From an uncultured Marinococcus sp. (lineage in GTDB: Bacteria; Bacillota; Bacilli; Bacillales; Marinococcaceae), in NCBI RefSeq assembly GCF_947493875.1, contig NZ_CANLSU010000004.1, positions 363,460-427,459 of the forward strand: a DNA stretch of 64,000 nucleotides, read 5' to 3'. This document shows, piece by piece, positions 47,147-56,335 of this stretch; the stretch's first letter is position 1, and each line of letters opens with the position of its first letter. Both the position numbers and the translations under genes were made by a program. Below the pieces are notes generated by a model. That model had not been told where the DNA came from. It made no database searches and saw only the letters and a program-made list of their open reading frames with translations.

Positions 47147-47539
47147 TTGATTGAGGAAAAGAAAAAAGTAACAAACATTCATCGACCGCACTCCCACCAG
47201 CCGACACAGACAGATGCCCGTAAAGAAGCCACAGAGAAAAAGCAGCGCCGTGGGTTGAAAAAAAGAATGACGGCTTTAACTGTTGTTACTGCCTTTATTG
47301 TCATATTGATGGGAATCACTTTATTTTCCCAGTGGCAGACAATTGCAGCCAACAATGAAGAGCAGCAGCAGCTGGAAGAGCAGATGGTGAACCTTGAGGA
47401 TAAAGAAGCAGACTTAAATCAGCAGGTGGAGGATTACAACGACCTTGATTACATAGCGGAAGTTGCCCGGGAAGAATATTATTTAACCAAAGAAGGGGAA
47501 ACGCTTTATAAACTTCCGGAAAGCGATTCATCTAATTGA
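47147..47539 (+). CDS. divIC: Cell-division protein DivIC
   Basis: A 130-residue bitopic divisome protein of the FtsB type. A basic cytoplasmic N-terminus (~43 residues) precedes one membrane helix (ALTVVTAFIVILMGITLF) and an external coiled coil (ANNEEQQQLEEQMVNLEDKEADLNQ), ending in YYLTKEGETLYKLP. It joins FtsL and DivIB at the septum. TTG start nine bases after AAGGAGG. In B. subtilis yabP and yabQ lie between rqcP and divIC; here there is a 221-base gap without them. Confidence 0.93.
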   Translation: MIEEKKKVTNIHRPHSHQPTQTDARKEATEKKQRRGLKKRMTALTVVTAFIVILMGITLFSQWQTIAANNEEQQQLEEQMVNLEDKEADLNQQVEDYNDLDYIAEVAREEYYLTKEGETLYKLPESDSSN

Positions 47540-47565
47540 CATTGTTTTTTGGCTTCGAGTATAAT
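47536..47565 (+). promoter_or_regulatory. yabR promoter
   Basis: Consensus TTGACA at 47536-47541 (overlapping the divIC stop codon) and TATAAT at 47560-47565, 18-base spacer. Confidence 0.85.
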
Positions 47566-47668
47566 TACTTGGACACAGAGAAATTGAAAACGTGAGGCGT
47601 TTCTATTTCTTTTGCACTAATCTCTTTTTATATTTCATATAGGATCCATAAGGAGGAGCATTTTTTAG

Positions 47669-48106
47669 ATGGCAATTGAAGTGGGCAGCAAGATACAGGG
47701 CAAGGTTACCGGCATTACGAAGTTTGGTGCTTTTGTAGAAGTGGAGCCGGGAAAAACAGGTCTCGTTCACATTAGTGAAGTTGCGGATAAATACGTCGAA
47801 AACATCAGTGATTTTCTGTCCGTCGGGGATGAAGTGACAGTAAAAGTGATGAAGGTAGAGGATGATGGAAAAATCGGACTCTCTATCCGTAAGGCGCAGG
47901 ACCGTCCTCAGGAAGAACGCCCGAAAAGCAGCGGCAGCGGCCGTCCAAAAAGCGGGGGAGACCGGCCCCGCGGAGGATCGAAACCTCCGCAGCAGCGTCC
48001 GGCAAGCTTTGAAGACAAAATGAGCAGCTTCATGAAAGACAGTGAAGAACGCCTGGCCACTATCCGTAAGCATACAGAGAAACGGGGAAAAAAATCCCGC
48101 AAGTAA
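47669..48106 (+). CDS. yabR: S1-domain RNA-binding protein YabR
   Basis: A 145-residue general stress-type S1 protein. Residues 1-74 are one S1 OB-fold (GSKIQGKVTGITKFGAFVEV; GLVHISEVADKYVENISDFL). A low-complexity Pro/Arg/Gly/Ser tail (RPKSSGSGRPKSGGDRPRGG) and a basic C-terminus follow. It probably binds the ribosome or RNA. ATAAGGAGG precedes the ATG. spoIIE, which follows in B. subtilis, is absent. Confidence 0.93.
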   Translation: MAIEVGSKIQGKVTGITKFGAFVEVEPGKTGLVHISEVADKYVENISDFLSVGDEVTVKVMKVEDDGKIGLSIRKAQDRPQEERPKSSGSGRPKSGGDRPRGGSKPPQQRPASFEDKMSSFMKDSEERLATIRKHTEKRGKKSRK

Positions 48107-48128
48107 TGCCGAAAGCTTCCAACCCTGG

Positions 48129-48165
48129 AGAGAGCCTGCCAGCGCACGGCAGGCTCTCTTTGTTT
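48129..48165 (+). terminator. Terminator after yabR
   Basis: Twelve-bp perfect stem AGAGAGCCTGCC / GGCAGGCTCTCT with an AGCGCAC loop and TTTGTTT. Confidence 0.88.
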
Positions 48166-48204
48166 GGGGAAATGCTTCAGCTGAAATTAATTTCATGTCC
48201 CATA

Positions 48205-48234
48205 TTGACTTTTAATATAAAAACAATTTATAAT
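48205..48234 (+). promoter_or_regulatory. tRNA-Met promoter
   Basis: TTGACT at 48205-48210 and TATAAT at 48229-48234 with an 18-base AT-rich spacer, 20 bases before the mature tRNA 5' end. Confidence 0.85.
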
Positions 48235-48253
48235 CGTGAATGTCGCAATAAAT

Positions 48254-48330
48254 GGCGGTGTAGCTCAGCTGGCTAGAGCGTACGGTTCATACCCGTAAGG
48301 TCGGGGGTTCGATCCCCTCCGCCGCTACCA
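48254..48330 (+). tRNA. tRNA-Met (CAT), elongator
   Basis: A 77-base cloverleaf with encoded CCA. The acceptor stem is GGCGGTG / CGCCGCT (G-U at 1-72), the anticodon arm TACGG-TTCATAC-CCGTA has CAT at 48288-48290, and the T-arm is GGGGG-TTCGATC-CCCTC. It lacks the C1-A72 mismatch and the GGG/CCC anticodon stem of initiator tRNA. It matches the B. subtilis elongator tRNA-Met gene at the same locus; the adjacent tRNA-Glu of B. subtilis is missing. Confidence 0.96.
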
Positions 48331-48349
48331 AATTATAACTTGAATGCTT

Positions 48350-48379
48350 CCACTGCTGATTCGGGCAGTGGTTTTATTT
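48350..48379 (+). terminator. Terminator after tRNA-Met
   Basis: Stem CCACTGC / GCAGTGG with a TGATTCGG loop, followed by TTTTATTTT. Confidence 0.85.
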
Positions 48380-48497
48380 TGTGCCAATTAATTAAAGCGG
48401 TTTCACTGCTGAAAACTACTTTTGTTCCGCTGGCGAGTATTCTATACTTTAACGGAAAGCACGTTTACATATTAATTGAGGAAGGGCGGGGAGGCAC

Positions 48498-49259
48498 GTG
48501 GAAAAAGCAGATGACATTATGGCCATGTGTCTGCATGCAGGACAGCTTATGCTTCGTTACGGTTCAGAAACATTCCGGATAGAGGACACAATGAGAAGAA
48601 TGGGGCAGGCTGCCGGAATGGAGCAGGTGAACACCTTTGTGACGACAACAGCTATCTTTTTGTCGTTTAAATCGCCTGTAGACCAGCGTGATCATATACA
48701 AATGCTCCGAATCGAGGAACGCTATCAGGATTTAAGTAAAGTAACTTCAGTCAATCAGCTGTCGAGAGAGTATGTGAGCGGTCTTCTTACTTCAAGGGAA
48801 GTAAAGAAGCAGTTAAAAGAAATAGAAGAAGCACCAATGAATTATCCGGTATGGTTCATTTACCTGGCTTCTGGTATCGGCGGGGGTGCTTTTTCATATT
48901 TGATTGGATCGAGCTTCATGGATATGCTGCCGGCAGCGCTTGGCGGACTTGTGACAGCGGTGGCGCTTGTACGCTACCAAATGAGACTGAAAGTAAAGTT
49001 TTTCTCGGAATTTCTGGCATCATTTACAGGTGCTCTGGTGGCTATGCTGATGGTGCAGATGGGACTTGTGATGAATACCAACCAGGTCATTATCGGCACG
49101 ATTATTCCTCTTGTGCCAGGCGTGCCGCTGACGAATGCGGTGCGTGATTTAATGTCGGGAGATTTAGTGGCAGGAGTGGCCAGGGGAGCCGAAGCTGCCG
49201 TCTCAAGCATGTCTATAGCAGGCGGTGTGGCAGTGGCGCTCACAATTTTTTTCGTATAG
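48498..49259 (+). CDS. Threonine/serine exporter, N-terminal component (ThrE/YjjP family)
   Basis: A 253-residue protein. The N-terminal ~115 residues are the cytoplasmic domain (CLHAGQLMLRYGSETFRIEDTM, a family hallmark; FVTTTAIFLSF). Five helices follow, with GTIIPLVPGVPLTNAVRDLMSGD, the conserved membrane signature. With the next gene it forms the two-part equivalent of ThrE, which exports threonine and serine. GTG start after GGGCGGGGAGG. The pair occupies the place of B. subtilis spoIIE-yabS-yabT. Confidence 0.88.
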   Translation: MEKADDIMAMCLHAGQLMLRYGSETFRIEDTMRRMGQAAGMEQVNTFVTTTAIFLSFKSPVDQRDHIQMLRIEERYQDLSKVTSVNQLSREYVSGLLTSREVKKQLKEIEEAPMNYPVWFIYLASGIGGGAFSYLIGSSFMDMLPAALGGLVTAVALVRYQMRLKVKFFSEFLASFTGALVAMLMVQMGLVMNTNQVIIGTIIPLVPGVPLTNAVRDLMSGDLVAGVARGAEAAVSSMSIAGGVAVALTIFFV

Positions 49260-49283
49260 ATTGAGGAAAAGAGGGAAATAACG

Positions 49284-49736
49284 ATGGCGATGTTTGCATT
49301 AGAGCTGGGCCTTTGTTTTGTCGCAACGATCGCTTTTGCGATTATTTTTAATATTCCGCTCCGGCTCGTCTGGTGGGGCGGCGTTATCGGTGTATGCACG
49401 TGGGCCATTTATTCCCTGATGCCGGTTTTAGGATTGTCGCTCGTTTTTGCGGCAGCGGTGGCTGCTTTTTTTGCTTCGTTTGTCAGCCAGTGGTTTGCCC
49501 GGTTTATGAAAGTGCCGGTGACCACCTTCAGTCTGCCGGGCATTATTCCATTGATTCCGGGCAGCCGGGCTTATGAAACGATGCTTGCATTTGTGCAGGA
49601 ACGGTATTTATACGGACTGGAGCAGGGCGTGGAAACAGTGCTGCAGGCCATTGCCATTGCGGCGGGCCTCGTGTTCGCGTTTTCGGTATTTTCTGTTGGC
49701 AAAGGGGTGGGCCAGCGCTATGAAACACATCGTTGA
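49284..49736 (+). CDS. Threonine/serine exporter, C-terminal component (ThrE2/YjjB family)
   Basis: A 150-residue membrane protein of five helices with the repeat signature FSLPGIIPLIPGSRAYETM, which mirrors the motif of the preceding gene. Twenty-four bases separate them, so they are one operon and probably one complex. The last 17 bases overlap the start of tilS, coupling the two genes. Confidence 0.88.
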   Translation: MAMFALELGLCFVATIAFAIIFNIPLRLVWWGGVIGVCTWAIYSLMPVLGLSLVFAAAVAAFFASFVSQWFARFMKVPVTTFSLPGIIPLIPGSRAYETMLAFVQERYLYGLEQGVETVLQAIAIAAGLVFAFSVFSVGKGVGQRYETHR

Positions 49737-51078
49737 AGAATGGATTACCAGATGGGACATGATACCACGGGGGGCGAAAGTGCTCGCAGCGGTGTCCGGC
49801 GGTCCAGATTCCATGGCAGCTGCGTCCATCCTGAAAAGCTTACAGAGTAAATATGAATTCACCTTAGGAATCGCGCATGTAAACCATGGGTTCCGTCCGG
49901 AAGCATCGAAAGAAGAGGCGCGGATGGTGCGGATGTGGTCGGAGGACCAGCAGCTGCCTTTTTATTCTTCGGCAATGTTTATGAAAGAGTCTCCTGAAGA
50001 AAAGACGACACAGGCAGCGGCACGGGAAAAAAGATATGATTTCTTTTTCCGGACCATGGAACATTTTGGCTACAGCGTGCTGATAACCGGCCACCATGCA
50101 GATGATCAGCTTGAAACAATAATCATGCAGGCTGCGTCGGGCCGGTCGCTTCTCGGAGAAGAAGGAATCGCCCCGAAGCGTACGATGAACGGTTTTGAGG
50201 TGACGCGTCCCCTGCTTGGGGTGAAAAAAAAAGAGATTCTGTTTTATTGCAGAGAGCATGGCATACCTTACGTGGAGGATGAAAGCAATTCTACGGACGA
50301 TTACAGGCGTAACCGGGTGCGCCGCCATGTTCTGCCGGCGCTCACAGAGGAATTCCCTTTAGTGCATCAGCACATGCAGAAAAAGTATGAATGGCAGAAA
50401 GAACAGCAGAATTATATGCGCAGGCAGGCCCGCACTTCTCTCGATTTTTACGGAGAAAGGCTTGAGCGGAATTACGTTTCTGTAAAAATGGATTGTTTTC
50501 GCGAAGCCCCTCTTGCTTTACAAAGGGAAACGGTTTCGCTACTATTAAATTATTATTTTTCTGCAGAAGAAACAGGCATTTCTGCTTCGCTGGTGGATTC
50601 CTGTATAGATCTGGCTTCTGCCGCCGGCTCGTCGGGAGAGCTCCATTTACCCGGGGGAATACTGGTACGCAAATCCTACGGCAGGATGGAATTTTTAAGC
50701 CGGGAGGAATCAGGCCCTTCTTTTCCTGAACCGATACGTATTTCTGATTACGGTAACTATAAATACGGCGCCGGGATTGTGGGAGTAAGTCATGCACGGC
50801 CGGAAGATACGGATGTGTGGATTGCGGTGCCGGAAAGAATTCTTTCGTTCCCGATATACGTAAGACCCCCGCGGGCAGGGGACCGAATACATATACCAGG
50901 CATGAAGGAAGCGAAAAGGGTTCATCGTCTGTTTATAGACGAAAAAGTCCCAAAGCATGAACGTTCGTTCTGGCCCGTATTTACAGATGAAAAGGGAACC
51001 GTTTTATGGATTCCCCGCCTCCGCGCCTCCTTTCGTTATGAAAAAGAGGCAGCATACTTCGTATGGAAAAAGGACTAA
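49720..51078 (+). CDS. tilS: tRNA(Ile)-lysidine synthase
   Basis: A 452-residue ATP-dependent enzyme that turns C34 of tRNA-Ile(CAT) into lysidine, letting it read AUA. The PP-loop is AAVSGGPDSMAAA near residue 28, with ITGHHADDQLETIIMQAASG and the RNRVRRHVLP tRNA site. The C-terminal TilS domain follows (RPPRAGDRIHIPGMKEAKRVHRLFID). The start is ATG 49720, inside the exporter gene; longer extensions are shadow frame. Essential. Confidence 0.94.
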   Translation: MKHIVEEWITRWDMIPRGAKVLAAVSGGPDSMAAASILKSLQSKYEFTLGIAHVNHGFRPEASKEEARMVRMWSEDQQLPFYSSAMFMKESPEEKTTQAAAREKRYDFFFRTMEHFGYSVLITGHHADDQLETIIMQAASGRSLLGEEGIAPKRTMNGFEVTRPLLGVKKKEILFYCREHGIPYVEDESNSTDDYRRNRVRRHVLPALTEEFPLVHQHMQKKYEWQKEQQNYMRRQARTSLDFYGERLERNYVSVKMDCFREAPLALQRETVSLLLNYYFSAEETGISASLVDSCIDLASAAGSSGELHLPGGILVRKSYGRMEFLSREESGPSFPEPIRISDYGNYKYGAGIVGVSHARPEDTDVWIAVPERILSFPIYVRPPRAGDRIHIPGMKEAKRVHRLFIDEKVPKHERSFWPVFTDEKGTVLWIPRLRASFRYEKEAAYFVWKKD

Positions 51079-51198
51079 AGGGTCCGTGAAATAAGAAGTG
51101 ACAATTTCGGAAAATTTTTTGTGCAGGGAAGCAAATTCCCTTTATACGTGCTATGATTGAAAATGGACCATTTTTAACAATGGCGGCTTATAACACGG

Positions 51199-51227
51199 TT
51201 GTACTGCTTCTGTTTTGTGACTATAGT
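51199..51227 (+). promoter_or_regulatory. hprT promoter
   Basis: TTGTAC at 51199-51204, 17-base spacer and TATAGT at 51222-51227. A GGCTGTT/AACAGCC hairpin lies in the leader just downstream. Confidence 0.65.
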
Positions 51228-51307
51228 TTTATAAAATAAAACAGCGGCTGTTTAATAACAGCCCGGATGAAAGAATGAAATTCGCTTGGGAGGGTAAAGA
51301 CATTCAG

Positions 51308-51850
51308 ATGCACGACGAAATACAGGATATATTAATCTCGGAAGAAGAGCTGCAGGCAAAAATTAAAGATCTGGGCACGACGCTTACGGAAGAATACGAT
51401 GGGCGTTTTCCTTTAGTGATCGGAGTTTTAAAGGGAGCACTTCCTTTTATGGCGGACATTGTCAAACGCATGAACATTCATCTTGAAATGGATTTTATGG
51501 ACGTTTCAAGCTACGCCGGAGGGACAGTTTCCACTGGGGAAGTTAAAATTATCAAAGACCTGGACACCACGGTTTACGACAGGGACATCGTGATACTTGA
51601 AGATATTATCGACAGCGGGCGGACGCTTAAATACTTAATCAGTCTCCTGCAGACGCGGGGAGCAAAGTCGTTGAAGGTGGTAACGCTTCTGGATAAGCCG
51701 GAAGGACGGGTGGTTGACCTTACCGCAGACCTGGTTGGTTTTACTGTGCCGGATGAATTTGTCGTGGGCTACGGTCTGGATTATGCAGAAAGATACCGTA
51801 ATCTGCCATACATCGGTGTGTTAAAGCCGGAGATTTATCAAGGCGGATGA
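51308..51850 (+). CDS. hprT: Hypoxanthine-guanine phosphoribosyltransferase
   Basis: A 180-residue purine salvage enzyme, equal in length to B. subtilis HprT. PRPP loop [16 protein letters not shown], core [15 protein letters not shown] and [21 protein letters not shown] 51308 ([11 protein letters not shown]) matches the family start and follows GGGAGGG; an ATG 11 codons earlier is rejected. In B. subtilis TilS and HprT also act together to activate ftsH, the next gene. Confidence 0.95.
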   Translation: MHDEIQDILISEEELQAKIKDLGTTLTEEYDGRFPLVIGVLKGALPFMADIVKRMNIHLEMDFMDVSSYAGGTVSTGEVKIIKDLDTTVYDRDIVILEDIIDSGRTLKYLISLLQTRGAKSLKVVTLLDKPEGRVVDLTADLVGFTVPDEFVVGYGLDYAERYRNLPYIGVLKPEIYQGG

Positions 51851-51917
51851 TTAGGAACAGACAAGTGAATATGATACTATTATTGCAGCTTTCGATGTAT
51901 GCAGGAGGAGGTCAGGA

Positions 51918-53954
51918 ATGAACCGAATTTTTCGTAACACTGTGTTTTGGCTTTTTTTATTCCTGGTTATTATAGGGATTATCAGCTTTGCCCAAAACGA
52001 TGGTGGAGATACAAATACAATCAGCAGTACAGAGTTCAACGAACGTCTCAGTGAGAACGAATTTGCTACTATTACGCTTCAGCCCGAGGGCGGAGTTTAC
52101 AATGTAACAGCTGCTACCAGTGAAAATGCCGAAAATGCGGAAACATACGAATCGTATCTTCCGATGACGAATGAATCCACACAGCAGCTGCAGACAGCGC
52201 AGGGGCCAAACGGCAATGCTGTCGAATTTGATACACAGCCGGAAGAAGAAACGAGCGGCTGGGTTACTTTCCTTACGACGATGATCCCATTCATCATTAT
52301 CTTCCTTCTATTCTTCTTCCTGCTCAGCCAGTCCCAGGGCGGCGGCAGCAAGATGATGAACTTTGGTAAAAGTAAGGCGAAGATGTACCAGGAAGACAAA
52401 AAGAAGGTGCGTTTTAAAGACGTAGCCGGTGCGGAGGAAGAAAAGCAGGAGCTTGTAGAAGTCGTTGACTTCTTAAAAGATGCCCGTAAATTCTCCAACA
52501 TCGGTGCCCGTATTCCAAAGGGCGTACTTCTTGTCGGTCCTCCGGGTACAGGTAAGACGCTGATCGCCCAGGCGGTTGCCGGAGAAGCAGACGTACCGTT
52601 CTTTTCCATCAGTGGTTCAGACTTCGTGGAAATGTTTGTCGGTGTCGGTGCTTCCCGTGTACGTGACCTTTTTGAAAACGCGAAGAAAAATTCGCCGTGT
52701 ATTATTTTCATCGACGAGATTGACGCAGTAGGACGCCAGCGTGGTGCCGGCGTCGGCGGCGGCCATGACGAACGTGAGCAGACGCTGAACCAGCTTCTGG
52801 TTGAAATGGACGGCTTTGCCGGCAATGAAGGTATTATTATCATTGCGGCTACTAACCGTGCTGACGTACTGGACCCTGCACTTCTGCGTCCGGGACGTTT
52901 TGACCGTCAGATTCTTATCGGCCGTCCGGATGTAAACGGCCGTGAGGAAATTCTTCAGGTGCATGCGCGTAACAAGCCGCTTGCAGAGGATGTTAACTTC
53001 CGGGCCATTGCCCAGCGTACGCCTGGCTTTACCGGTGCGGACCTCGAAAACCTTCTGAATGAAGCGGCGCTTGTAGCAGCCCGTGCTGATATGCAGAAGA
53101 TCAGAATGACGCATGTGGAAGAAGCGATCGACCGCGTTATTGCCGGTCCTTCGAAAAAATCACGCGTTATTTCAGAAAAAGAACGTAACATCGTGGCTCA
53201 CCACGAAGCAGGCCACACAGTTGTTGGTATGAAGCTTGAAAACGCGGATATGGTGCACAAGGTGACCATTGTGCCTCGTGGCCAGGCCGGCGGTTATGCA
53301 ATGATGCTTCCGAAGGAAGATCGTTACTTTATGACCAAGCCGGAGCTTCTCGATAAAATTGTCGGCCTGTTAGGCGGCCGTGTGGCCGAGGAAGTCATGT
53401 TTAACGAAGTGAGTACAGGTGCTCATAATGACTTCCAGCGTGCGACAGATATCGCCCGCCGCATGGTTACCGAGTACGGTATGAGTGAAAAGCTCGGTCC
53501 GCTGCAGTTTGGTTCAAGCGGAGGCGGTCAGGTATTTCTTGGCCGTGACATGCAGAACGAACAAAATTACAGTGACGCTATCGCTCACGAAATTGATAAT
53601 GAGATGCAAAGAATCATTATGGAATCTTACGAACGCTGTAAGCAAATTCTTACGCAGTATAAAGACCGGCTTGAGCTTGTAGCCCAAAGTCTTCTGGAGC
53701 TGGAAACGCTGGATGCAGAGCAGATCCGTTCCCTTGTTGAAGACGGCAAGCTTCCGGAGGATCACTATTCGAATAAATCGGATGAAGAGATGGGTGCTAC
53801 GAAAAGCGAAGAACAAAAGCGTGAAGAGGAAGAGGCTGACCATGTCCTAAAAGAGGACAGCGGCGACTCTTCTTCGGAGGAGACCTCCTCGGAAGAAACG
53901 ACAGCTTCTTCAGATTCGAGCTCCGACAGTGACGATACAAACCGTCGCGACTAG
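51918..53954 (+). CDS. ftsH: ATP-dependent zinc metalloprotease FtsH
   Basis: A 678-residue membrane AAA+ protease. Two helices (near 5-27 and 118-140) flank an external domain. The AAA module has GPPGTGKT near 206 and [11 protein letters not shown], with ARG fingers in [10 protein letters not shown]. The zinc site HEAGH is at about 429-433. The tail beyond residue 620 is very acidic and Ser-rich ([17 protein letters not shown]), longer than in B. subtilis (637). It degrades membrane and regulatory proteins. coaX, which follows in B. subtilis, is missing. Confidence 0.97.
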   Translation: MNRIFRNTVFWLFLFLVIIGIISFAQNDGGDTNTISSTEFNERLSENEFATITLQPEGGVYNVTAATSENAENAETYESYLPMTNESTQQLQTAQGPNGNAVEFDTQPEEETSGWVTFLTTMIPFIIIFLLFFFLLSQSQGGGSKMMNFGKSKAKMYQEDKKKVRFKDVAGAEEEKQELVEVVDFLKDARKFSNIGARIPKGVLLVGPPGTGKTLIAQAVAGEADVPFFSISGSDFVEMFVGVGASRVRDLFENAKKNSPCIIFIDEIDAVGRQRGAGVGGGHDEREQTLNQLLVEMDGFAGNEGIIIIAATNRADVLDPALLRPGRFDRQILIGRPDVNGREEILQVHARNKPLAEDVNFRAIAQRTPGFTGADLENLLNEAALVAARADMQKIRMTHVEEAIDRVIAGPSKKSRVISEKERNIVAHHEAGHTVVGMKLENADMVHKVTIVPRGQAGGYAMMLPKEDRYFMTKPELLDKIVGLLGGRVAEEVMFNEVSTGAHNDFQRATDIARRMVTEYGMSEKLGPLQFGSSGGGQVFLGRDMQNEQNYSDAIAHEIDNEMQRIIMESYERCKQILTQYKDRLELVAQSLLELETLDAEQIRSLVEDGKLPEDHYSNKSDEEMGATKSEEQKREEEEADHVLKEDSGDSSSEETSSEETTASSDSSSDSDDTNRRD

Positions 53955-53962
53955 TATAAAAG

Positions 53963-53993
53963 AAAGGGTGCCTTTAAACGGGCATCCTTTTTT
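53963..53993 (+). terminator. Terminator after ftsH
   Basis: Stem AAAGGGTGCC / GGCATCCTTT (one wobble) with a TTTAAACG loop and TTTTTT. Confidence 0.85.
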
Positions 53994-54168
53994 GTATGCT
54001 GAAAGAAAGCGGACGTTTTTCTCTGCGCGTTCTGCGGTATAGCATAAACAGAGAGAATGCGAGCGGATTAGTTGTTTTTCGATGGGTTTTGTACAATACT
54101 ATGTATCAGGTTTTCAAAGATAATATAATGATATAGAGAGCAAGAGTGGAAAGGAAGGAATTAAATCA

Positions 54169-55062
54169 ATGAAGGATTATTTAGTAAAAGCAACAGCGTT
54201 TAATCATCAGGTTCGTGCTTATGCTGTGCACACGACAGAAATGGTGGATGAGGCGGTCAGACGCCACCAGGCATGGCCGACTGCTTCGGCGGCTTTAGGC
54301 CGGGCGATGACAGCGGGTTCCATGATGGGGGCAATGCTTAAGGGTGACGACAAACTGACCATTAAAATTGAAGGGCACGGGCCGATGGGTCCGATTATTG
54401 TCGACAGCAACTCTTCGGGCGACACCCGGGGATACGCCCACAATCTGCAGGTTCACTTCGATTTGAACGATAGCGGTAAACTGGACGTAGCCCGTGCCGT
54501 CGGTACGGAAGGAACTTTATCAGTCGTTAAAGATCTCGGCATGCGGGATATGTTTACCGGCAACGTTCCGATTGTTTCTGGTGAACTCGGAGACGATTTC
54601 ACGTATTACTTTGCAAATTCCGAGCAGCTGCCTTCGTCTGTTGGTCTTGGAGTGCTTGTCAATCCGGATAACTCTGTGAAAGCAGCAGGCGGGTTTATTA
54701 TTCAGGTGCTTCCCGACGCAGAGGAAGAATATGTAGCGCGCCTTGAGCAGCAGATACAACAGATGCCGCCGGTGTCCAAGCTGATTGAACACGGCAAAAC
54801 CCCGGAGGAAATTCTTCATATTATCCTCGGTGAAGAAGTGAACGTGCTCGATACGCAGCCGGTTCAGTTTTCCTGCCAGTGCTCCAAGGAACGGGTGGAA
54901 AATGCAATTATTTCTCTTGGCACCGATGAGCTCCAGGATATGATTGAAAAAGACGGGGGAGCCGAAACGACGTGTCACTTTTGTAATGAGGTCTATCACC
55001 TGGATGTCGACGACCTGGAACGTTTGAAAGAGCGCACCTCCGAAATTGAAAACCGCTCCTAG
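54169..55062 (+). CDS. hslO: Redox-regulated chaperone Hsp33
   Basis: A 297-residue holdase. The N-terminal domain starts [17 protein letters not shown]. The C-terminal redox switch has the four zinc cysteines as CQC (236-238) and CHFC (269-272). Oxidative stress releases zinc and unfolds the linker, which activates the chaperone. It stands alone between terminators, with GGAAGGAA before the ATG. Confidence 0.96.
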   Translation: MKDYLVKATAFNHQVRAYAVHTTEMVDEAVRRHQAWPTASAALGRAMTAGSMMGAMLKGDDKLTIKIEGHGPMGPIIVDSNSSGDTRGYAHNLQVHFDLNDSGKLDVARAVGTEGTLSVVKDLGMRDMFTGNVPIVSGELGDDFTYYFANSEQLPSSVGLGVLVNPDNSVKAAGGFIIQVLPDAEEEYVARLEQQIQQMPPVSKLIEHGKTPEEILHIILGEEVNVLDTQPVQFSCQCSKERVENAIISLGTDELQDMIEKDGGAETTCHFCNEVYHLDVDDLERLKERTSEIENRS

Positions 55063-55100
55063 GTTATTTGTGCGCCTTTTGATCTACAGATTGACAGAAG

Positions 55101-55130
55101 TTGACCAAATTGGTACGATTAAATTATTAT
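55101..55130 (+). promoter_or_regulatory. cysK promoter with overlapping palindrome
   Basis: TTGACC at 55101-55106, 18-base spacer and TATTAT at 55125-55130. The palindrome ACCAAATTGGT (55105-55115) overlaps the -35 and may be an operator; CymR is the obvious candidate because it represses cysK in B. subtilis, but the site is not an exact match to what I recall of the CymR motif. Confidence 0.5.
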
Positions 55131-55171
55131 AAAACCAATGAATTTACTTGGTGTTTGAAGGAGGAGCATGA

Positions 55172-56104
55172 ATGAAGGCTGCAAATAACGTTACAGAACT
55201 CATTGGAAATACTCCCGTAGTAAAACTAAACCGTTTAACCGGGGAAAATGATGCAGATGTTTATTTAAAACTCGAGTATATGAATCCAGGAAGCAGCGTA
55301 AAAGACCGTATTGGTCTTGCGATGATCGAAGCTGCCGAGCGGGATGGCCGTTTAAAAGAAGGGGATACAATTGTTGAACCGACAAGCGGTAACACAGGCA
55401 TCGGCCTGGCGATGGTAGCAGCTGCCAAAGGCTACCCGGCGGTATTGGTAATGCCGGAGACAATGAGCATGGAGCGTCGCAATCTTCTTCGTGCATACGG
55501 TGCGGAACTGGTGCTCACACCGGGACCTGACGGCATGGGTGGTGCGATTTCTAAAGCGAACGAGCTTGCTGAAGAAAAAGGCTACTTTATGCCGCAGCAG
55601 TTTGAAAATGAAGCGAATCCGAAAATCCACCGTGAAACGACTGGCCGTGAACTGCTGGATCAGATTGATGGGCCGATTGATTCCTTCGTTTCCGGCATCG
55701 GCACCGGCGGTACGATTTCCGGTGCAGGCGGCCTGTTGAAGGAGCACTATCCGGAGATGCGTATTGTAGGTATTGAACCAGCGGATTCCCCGATTCTAAA
55801 CGGCGGAAATAAAGGCCCTCATAAAATCCAGGGAATTGGTGCCGGATTTGTACCGGGCACGCTGAATACAGAGATTTATGATGAAGTAGCGGTAGCAACG
55901 ACGGAGCAGTCGTTTGAATATGCACGCCGTGCTGCCCGTGAGGAAGGCGTTTTAGGCGGTATTTCTTCCGGATCGGCTATTTACGTTGCTCTTCAGGAAG
56001 CGAAAAAGCTCGGCAAGGGCAAAAAAGTTGTGGCTGTCATTCCTAGTAACGGGGAGCGTTATCTTAGTACGCCTCTCTATCAGTTTGAAGAGACTACAGA
56101 CTAG
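55172..56104 (+). CDS. cysK: Cysteine synthase A (O-acetylserine sulfhydrylase)
   Basis: A 310-residue PLP enzyme making cysteine from O-acetylserine and sulfide. Motifs: [13 protein letters not shown], Schiff-base Lys in [13 protein letters not shown] (about residue 43), substrate loop [11 protein letters not shown] and PLP phosphate loop [10 protein letters not shown]. In B. subtilis CysK also binds CymR. yacD, upstream of it in B. subtilis, is absent. Confidence 0.96.
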   Translation: MKAANNVTELIGNTPVVKLNRLTGENDADVYLKLEYMNPGSSVKDRIGLAMIEAAERDGRLKEGDTIVEPTSGNTGIGLAMVAAAKGYPAVLVMPETMSMERRNLLRAYGAELVLTPGPDGMGGAISKANELAEEKGYFMPQQFENEANPKIHRETTGRELLDQIDGPIDSFVSGIGTGGTISGAGGLLKEHYPEMRIVGIEPADSPILNGGNKGPHKIQGIGAGFVPGTLNTEIYDEVAVATTEQSFEYARRAAREEGVLGGISSGSAIYVALQEAKKLGKGKKVVAVIPSNGERYLSTPLYQFEETTD

Positions 56105-56120
56105 CATAAATTCTTTAAAG

Positions 56121-56153
56121 AGTCCGTACCCTGAAAAGGGGCGGGCTTTTTTT
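56121..56153 (+). terminator. Terminator after cysK
   Basis: Stem AGTCCG..CCC / GGGG..CGGGCT around TGAAAA, with eight T residues. Confidence 0.8.
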
Positions 56154-56335
56154 ATGGAATTATCTTTAATGATGCACTTTGGTTTATTTGGAGTGAATGA
56201 TAACGAAAAAGGGTAATGAAGCAAACGCAGCGTTCTGATTGTTTTTTTATAAAATATTTCGTAGACTTGTAGGAAATATAAAGAGAATTTTCTGTAAAAA
56301 AGAGAGAATTGGATGAAACCGGGGGCATACACATA

